Made by a program: the position numbers and the translations under genes. This document shows positions 41,620-47,563 of a DNA stretch of 47,563 nt, in pieces. Location of the stretch: the NCBI RefSeq assembly GCF_026013475.1, contig NZ_JAPDPH010000031.1:1-47563 (forward strand). Direction: 5' to 3'. Position 1 is the first letter of the stretch; each line of letters begins with the position of its first letter. The stretch is from Micromonospora yasonensis (GTDB taxonomy: Bacteria; Actinomycetota; Actinomycetes; Mycobacteriales; Micromonosporaceae). The notes under the pieces are model-generated. The model did no database searches. It saw only the letters and a list, made by a program, of their open reading frames with translations, and had not been told where the DNA came from.

Positions 41620-44085
41620 ATGACTGCCCCCACACACGTCGTGCGGCCGCTCGTCGCGGTCGGTCAGGAGGACACCGACCGCGTGGGTCGGAAGGCGGCT
41701 GTGCTCGGCGAGTTGCTGCGCGCCCGCTTCCCGGTGCCCGACGGTGTCGTGATCGAGGCCGATCAGCTGCGGGGGATCTCCCCGACGGCGGACGGCGGGT
41801 CGCGGCTGCCCGACGAGCTCGTCGACGAGCTCGTCGGGCTGGCCGCGGCGAACCCCGGGCCCTGGGCGGTGCGGTCCTCCGCCGCCGCCGAGGACACCGC
41901 CGACGCCTCGTACGCCGGCCAGTACGAGTCGGTGCTCGGCGTGGTCGGCGCCGACGAGCTGGTCCAAGCCGTACTGTTCTGCGTCGACTCCGCCTTCGCC
42001 GAGCGGGTCGGCGTGTACGCGGAGGCGAAGGGCAACCACGCGCAGACCCGGATGAGCGTGCTGATTCAGCAGCTCGTGCCCGCCGAGGCGGCGGGCGTCG
42101 CGTTCACTGCCAACCCGGTCACCGGAGACCGCGACGAGGTGCTGATCAACGTGGTGCCCGGCCTCGGCGACCGGCTGGTCGCTGGCGAGGCAACCCCTGA
42201 CCAGTGGTCGGTGCGGGGCGGGGTGGCCACCCGTACGCACACCGCTGACGACGCGATCACCGCCGAACAGGCGCTGGCCGTGGCCGAGTTGGCCCGGCGG
42301 GTGGAGGCGTACTTCGGCGCGCCGCAGGACGTGGAGTGGGCGCTCGCCGGCGGGGTGCCCTGGCTGGTGCAGGCCCGGCCGATCACCGCGCTGCCCGAGT
42401 ACCTGGCGGATGCGGCCCCGGCGCGGGTCGAGCCGCCGCCGGGCGTGTGGGAGCGCAGCAACTACGCCCCTGAGCCGCTGTCGCCGATGTTTCGCTCACT
42501 GATGCTGTCCGACCTGCACGAACTGACCTCGAACCTGTTTCCGTACAGCATCGGCGACAAGATCGAGTTCTGTGAACTGGGCGGCTGGCTCTACGCGCAG
42601 TTCGTGCCGCTGAAGGACCCGGAGCGGATCAAGGCGAAGCTGGGTCGGGCGGTCGCCGCGGCCCGGGCCGACGAACCGTCCACCTTCTACCGCCGCTATT
42701 ACGGAACCGTCGAGCCGAAGCTCACCCTCTCGATCGCCGAGCTGCGCGACAACCGCCAGCTGCCGGTGATGACCGACGGCGAGCTGGCCGAGCACCTGGA
42801 CGAGACGATGGCCGTCTGGCGGGCGTCACTCACCGCGCACTTCCAGACCGGCGGCTCCGGCACCTTCGTGCTGGGCGAGTTGGGCATCGCCGCCCGCGAC
42901 CTGCTCGGCTGGGACGCGCCGGAGACGTTGAACCTGCTGCTCGGTCTGCAGGGCAAGACCACTGAGCCGTCGTACCGCCTGGCCGAGCTGGTGGGGCTGG
43001 TCCGGGAACGGGCGGAGCTGCGGGAACTGGTCGAGCGGCTCGCCGACGAGGAGCCCGGCGACGACCTGGTCGAGCGGCTGGCGGCCGTGGACCCCGGTTT
43101 CGCCACGGCCTTCGTTACCTACCAGCGGGAGTACGGCCACCGCACGCTCGGCATGGACATCACCGAGCCGACCGTGGCGGAGCGGCCGGCGCTGGTGTTG
43201 AACCTGATCCGCGGCCAGCTCGACCAGCACTTCGACCCCGCCGCCGACCGGGTGGCGCTGGTGCGCGAGCGTACCCGGGCCGAGGCGGCGGCGCGGACCG
43301 CGCTGGCCGACCACCCAGACGAGGACCGGGACCGGTTCGAGCGGCTGCTCGGCCGGGCCCAGTGGGCGGCGCCGGCCCGGGACGACAGCCACTACCTGAC
43401 CCAGCTGGCCGGAGCACTGGTCCGCCAGGCCGTGCTGGAGTTCGGCGCGCGCCTGGTCGACCGCGGCCTGATCGCCGACCGCGACGACGTCTTCCTGCTC
43501 GAACGCGCGGAGGTCGAGGCGGCCCTGCGCGACGGCGCCGACCAGCGGGGCCTGGCCGGGGACCGGCGCGCCGAGCGGGCCTGGGCGCTGACGCACCCCG
43601 GCCCGAAGGGGTACGGCGACGCCTCGCACGGCGGCGGCGACATCGCCGCCCGAATGGCGAGCCTGCCGCCGGAGGCCCGGCGGATCCTGGAGATCGGCCT
43701 CTGGGCGTGGCGGGAGGTCTCCGGGGAGCGCGCCCACGGCACCGCGACCGAGGGCGACGGCTCGGTGCTACGCGGCATCGCCGGCTCCCGGGGCCGCTAC
43801 ACCGGCCCGGTACGCGTCATCCGCACCGAGGCGGACTTCGACCGGCTGCGCCCCGGCGACGTGCTGGTCTGCCCCGAGACCAACCCACAGTGGGCGATGC
43901 TCTTCCCCAGCGTCGGCGCGCTGGTCACCGACCACGGGGGCCTGCTGTCCCACCCGGCGATCATCGCCCGCGAGTACCGCGTACCCGCCGTGCTTGCCAC
44001 CGGGAACGCCACCAGCCGGCTGCACGACGGCCAGGTCGTCACAGTCGACGGCAGCTCCGGCGTGGTGGAGCTGGTGAACCCCTGA
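41620..44085 (+). CDS. Rifampin-phosphotransferase-like dikinase (ATP-grasp + swivelling His domain)
   Basis: An 821-residue protein. Residues 1-270 are the pyruvate/PEP-synthase-type ATP-binding domain (VGRKAAVLGELLRARFPVPD, RSSAAAEDTADASYAGQYES, LVQARPI). A middle substrate domain starts WERSNYAPEPLSPMFRSLML. The C-terminus is the swivelling phosphohistidine domain with GGLLSHPAIIAREY (His778). The order ATP domain, middle domain, His domain at the very end, with no C-terminal PEP barrel, matches rifampin phosphotransferase and not PEP synthase. Such enzymes move the beta-phosphate of ATP to a hydroxyl of a small molecule. Here it could phosphorylate a pathway intermediate or inactivate the product for self-protection. 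Confidence 0.85.
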   Translation: MTAPTHVVRPLVAVGQEDTDRVGRKAAVLGELLRARFPVPDGVVIEADQLRGISPTADGGSRLPDELVDELVGLAAANPGPWAVRSSAAAEDTADASYAGQYESVLGVVGADELVQAVLFCVDSAFAERVGVYAEAKGNHAQTRMSVLIQQLVPAEAAGVAFTANPVTGDRDEVLINVVPGLGDRLVAGEATPDQWSVRGGVATRTHTADDAITAEQALAVAELARRVEAYFGAPQDVEWALAGGVPWLVQARPITALPEYLADAAPARVEPPPGVWERSNYAPEPLSPMFRSLMLSDLHELTSNLFPYSIGDKIEFCELGGWLYAQFVPLKDPERIKAKLGRAVAAARADEPSTFYRRYYGTVEPKLTLSIAELRDNRQLPVMTDGELAEHLDETMAVWRASLTAHFQTGGSGTFVLGELGIAARDLLGWDAPETLNLLLGLQGKTTEPSYRLAELVGLVRERAELRELVERLADEEPGDDLVERLAAVDPGFATAFVTYQREYGHRTLGMDITEPTVAERPALVLNLIRGQLDQHFDPAADRVALVRERTRAEAAARTALADHPDEDRDRFERLLGRAQWAAPARDDSHYLTQLAGALVRQAVLEFGARLVDRGLIADRDDVFLLERAEVEAALRDGADQRGLAGDRRAERAWALTHPGPKGYGDASHGGGDIAARMASLPPEARRILEIGLWAWREVSGERAHGTATEGDGSVLRGIAGSRGRYTGPVRVIRTEADFDRLRPGDVLVCPETNPQWAMLFPSVGALVTDHGGLLSHPAIIAREYRVPAVLATGNATSRLHDGQVVTVDGSSGVVELVNP

Positions 44086-44101
44086 GGCGCCGCCGGCGCC
44101 A

Positions 44102-44143
44102 GCGCAGCCGGCCGGAACCCGTCGTGGCCCCGGCTGGCTGCGC
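44102..44143 (+). terminator. Possible terminator after the dikinase gene
   Basis: A 14-bp stem, GCGCAGCCGGCCGG (44102-44115) and CCGGCTGGCTGCGC (44130-44143), with one G-U pair and a 14-base loop. It lies 17 bases past the dikinase stop, so the next gene may be transcribed partly on its own. Confidence 0.6.
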
Positions 44144-44187
44144 CTCTGGAACGTACGAACTGACCCTGTCAGGAAGGAAGGGATGCA

Positions 44188-46053
44188 ATGTCGGGCATCG
44201 CGGGTTGGGTGGACTTCGACCGGGACCTGTCGGGCCAGGACGTCGTCGTGCGGGCCATGACGGCCACCATGGCGAACCGGGGTCCGCACGAGGAACGCGT
44301 GTGGACCGGCCGAGACGCCGTCATCGGTCGCCGGGGCCTGCACCTCGGCGAACGGGACCGGGGCGTGCAGCCGCTGGTGGTCGAGGGCCGGGACGGCCGG
44401 CGCGTGGTCGTCGCGTACGCCGGGCAGGTCTACAACGCCGGGTCGCTCCGCGGTGACCTGGTCAGCCGTGGGCACGCGTTCCGTGGCGGCGAGGACGCCG
44501 AGGTCATCGGGCACGCGTACCTGGAATGGGGCGCCGGTTTCGCCGAGCGGCTGGACGGCATGTTCGCGGTGGCGGTCTGGGACGAGCAGGCCCGGGAGCT
44601 GGTGCTGGTGCGCGACCGGATCGGCATGCGCACGCTGTTCTACGTCGAGACCGACGCCGGGGTGGTGTTCGGCTCCGAACGCAAGGCGGTGCTGGCCCAC
44701 CCGTCGGTCACCGCGGCGGTCGACGCGGGCGGCCTGCGCGAGCTCTTCTCGCTGGCCGCGACCCCCGGCGAGGCCGTCTTCCAGGGCATGCGCCAGGTCC
44801 CGCCGGGCCACCTGGTCCGGGTCTCCCTGGGCGGCGTCCGGACCCAGCTGTACTGGGAGCTGACCAGCCGGCCGCACACCGATGACCTGCCCACCACGGT
44901 CGCCACCATCCGGGAGCTGCTGGAGGAGTCGGTCGACCGGCACCTCACCGACGAGGCCCCGCTGGGTACCATGCTCTCCGGTGGCCTGGACTCCAGCACC
45001 GTCACCGCGTTGGCCGCCCGCAAGCAGGCCGAGCGGGGCGGCCGGTCGCCGCGGGCGTTCACGGTGAGCTTCGCCAAGCAGGACGAGACCTTCAAGCCGG
45101 ACGCCACCTGGGCCACCCGGGACGATCCTTTCGTCGCCGACCTGGTGGCGCACGCCGGGATCGAGCTGACCACGGTCACCCTGGACACCGCCGAGTTGAT
45201 GGACCCGCTGCCCCGGCTGGCCACCCTGTACGCCAAGGACCTGCCGAGCCCGCTGGGCAACATGAACACCTCGCTCTACCTGCTCTGCCGTGCGGTACGC
45301 CACCAGGCCGGGGTGGTACTGCACGGCGACCCGTCGGACGCCATCTTCGGCGGCTTCCCGTGGGTCTTCCAGCCGCAGATCATGGAGGCCGACACGCTGC
45401 CCTGGGTGGCCAGGGCGCACGCCGCGGGCGGCCGGGTCGGCTTCGGCGCCGACCTGCTGGACACCACCCTGCTCAAGGAGCTGGACCTGGCGAACTACTG
45501 CGTGGACATGTACCACCAGGCGCTGGCCAAGGTCCCGTACCTGGAGGGGGAGACCGGGCTGGACCGGAAGATGCGCGAGGTCACCTACCTGCACCTGACC
45601 CGGTGGCTGGAGGTGCTGCTCGGGCAGAGCGAGACGATGAGCGGCGCGGTCGGGCTCGAGGTGCGCTGGCCGTACGCGGCGCACCAGCTGGTGGAGTACG
45701 CCTTCAACGTCCCGTGGGCGATGAAGGACACCGACGAGCGCGGCAAGGGGCTGCTCCGGGCGGCCGCGGCGGACCTGCTGCCGCAGTCGATCCTCAACCG
45801 GCACAAGTCGCCGTTCCCGGTTACCCACAACCCCGAGTACGGCGAGGCGCTCTGTGTCGAGCTGACCGAGCTGTTGGCCGACCCGGACGCCCCGGTGACG
45901 CCGCTGATGAACGTCGAGGCGGTGCGGGAGATCATCCGGCACCCGGAGAAGCTCTCCGGCGGTTCGGCGGCCTTCGCCGCCCGGTCCAACATCGAGATGC
46001 TCCTGCAGTTCAACGCCTGGTTGGACAACTACCACATCCGGGTCCGGGTCTGA
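44188..46053 (+). CDS. Asparagine-synthetase homologue lacking the glutaminase nucleophile
   Basis: A 621-residue homologue of the amidotransferase at 31111, but altered at key sites. Position 2 is Ser (MSGIAGW) instead of the essential Cys, so it should not release ammonia from glutamine. The PP-loop LSGGLDSSTVTALA near 262-275 is intact, so ATP can still be used to adenylate a carboxylate. The usual GE(G/S)ADExFGG reads GDPSDAIFGG near 379-388, and VPxxDHRLVEY reads WPYAAHQLVEY near 490-500. This pattern fits an amide- or lactam-forming synthetase that uses an amine other than glutamine ammonia, as in beta-lactam synthetase. ATG 44188 follows AGGAAGGAAGGG. Confidence 0.88.
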   Translation: MSGIAGWVDFDRDLSGQDVVVRAMTATMANRGPHEERVWTGRDAVIGRRGLHLGERDRGVQPLVVEGRDGRRVVVAYAGQVYNAGSLRGDLVSRGHAFRGGEDAEVIGHAYLEWGAGFAERLDGMFAVAVWDEQARELVLVRDRIGMRTLFYVETDAGVVFGSERKAVLAHPSVTAAVDAGGLRELFSLAATPGEAVFQGMRQVPPGHLVRVSLGGVRTQLYWELTSRPHTDDLPTTVATIRELLEESVDRHLTDEAPLGTMLSGGLDSSTVTALAARKQAERGGRSPRAFTVSFAKQDETFKPDATWATRDDPFVADLVAHAGIELTTVTLDTAELMDPLPRLATLYAKDLPSPLGNMNTSLYLLCRAVRHQAGVVLHGDPSDAIFGGFPWVFQPQIMEADTLPWVARAHAAGGRVGFGADLLDTTLLKELDLANYCVDMYHQALAKVPYLEGETGLDRKMREVTYLHLTRWLEVLLGQSETMSGAVGLEVRWPYAAHQLVEYAFNVPWAMKDTDERGKGLLRAAAADLLPQSILNRHKSPFPVTHNPEYGEALCVELTELLADPDAPVTPLMNVEAVREIIRHPEKLSGGSAAFAARSNIEMLLQFNAWLDNYHIRVRV

Positions 46054-46062
46054 CCCTGGCCG

Positions 46063-46099
46063 ACGGCGCCGGCGGCCCAGGGCGGGCCGCCGGCGCCGT
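46063..46099 (+). terminator. Terminator after the second asparagine-synthetase homologue
   Basis: A 16-bp perfect GC-rich stem: left arm 46063-46078 and right arm 46084-46099, ACGGCGCCGGCGGCCC pairing with GGGCCGCCGGCGCCGT, with a five-base loop. It begins 10 bases past the stop. Confidence 0.85.
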
Positions 46100-46165
46100 G
46101 GTCGCAACGGGCGCTGATCCGGCGCCTAGGGCGGGTCACCCCAAACGATGCCGTCGATCAGCTGA

Positions 46166-47563
<1,398 letters not shown>

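Noticed and set aside
41620..44085. Annotation as PEP synthase feeding the DAHP synthase
   Set aside because: The C-terminal PEP/pyruvate barrel is absent and the phosphohistidine domain is last, as in rifampin phosphotransferase. The metabolic link would be neat but the architecture argues against it.

Overview
The window is high-GC DNA with actinomycete features: many GTG starts, ATGA/GTGA overlaps, a SARP regulator, a second EF-Tu gene and a type II polyketide synthase (PKS). It fits a filamentous actinomycete, most likely of the Micromonosporaceae; that placement is inferred from general gene style, not from a marker gene.

Left part (1-22.5 kb), mostly stress, housekeeping and transport genes. 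In order: a 3'-truncated FAD/Fe-S 2-hydroxyacid dehydrogenase; a DMT-type transporter; a TMEM175-like channel; an ECF41-type sigma factor divergent from a SnoaL-like gene across a near-perfect mirror pair of ECF41-type promoters; a decayed LUD gene; a GH15 glycosidase with a small membrane protein; a Tuf3-like EF-Tu; and a secreted S1-type peptidase. Next comes a stretch of gene decay (a D-amino-acid oxidase with an internal deletion and a headless FAD monooxygenase). After that lie an inositol-phosphate-synthase paralogue, a two-component system divergent from an MMPL exporter across a perfect palindrome, and a membrane-anchored multicopper oxidase operon.

Right part (22.7 kb to the end), a biosynthetic gene cluster running off the right edge. 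A SARP regulator is divergent from a compact RiPP unit: a 55-residue putative precursor peptide (23928-24095), a fused E1-like/YcaO cyclodehydratase four bases downstream, and a SagB-type dehydrogenase. Tail-to-tail with it is a leftward operon (35489 to 27931): two DUF1772-like membrane proteins around a ketoreductase, a double VOC protein, an asparagine-synthetase-type amidotransferase, a membrane-anchored protein of unknown function, a glycosyltransferase and an E2-like acyltransferase with a degenerate active site. Divergent from that is a rightward operon (35711 onward): TcmI-type cyclase, cupin, KS-alpha, chain-length factor, ACP, aromatase/cyclase, ketoreductase, two ABM-fold proteins, a SchA/CurD protein, a rifampin-phosphotransferase-like dikinase, a second asparagine-synthetase homologue lacking its glutaminase cysteine, and a class II DAHP synthase.

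The set of cyclases and amidotransferases resembles pentangular polyphenol and spore-pigment pathways. The unusual point is the adjacent peptide/azole machinery, plus enzymes that could join, amidate, phosphorylate or glycosylate the product. A hybrid aromatic polyketide-RiPP product is the main hypothesis. The gene content is seen directly; a joint pathway is inference.
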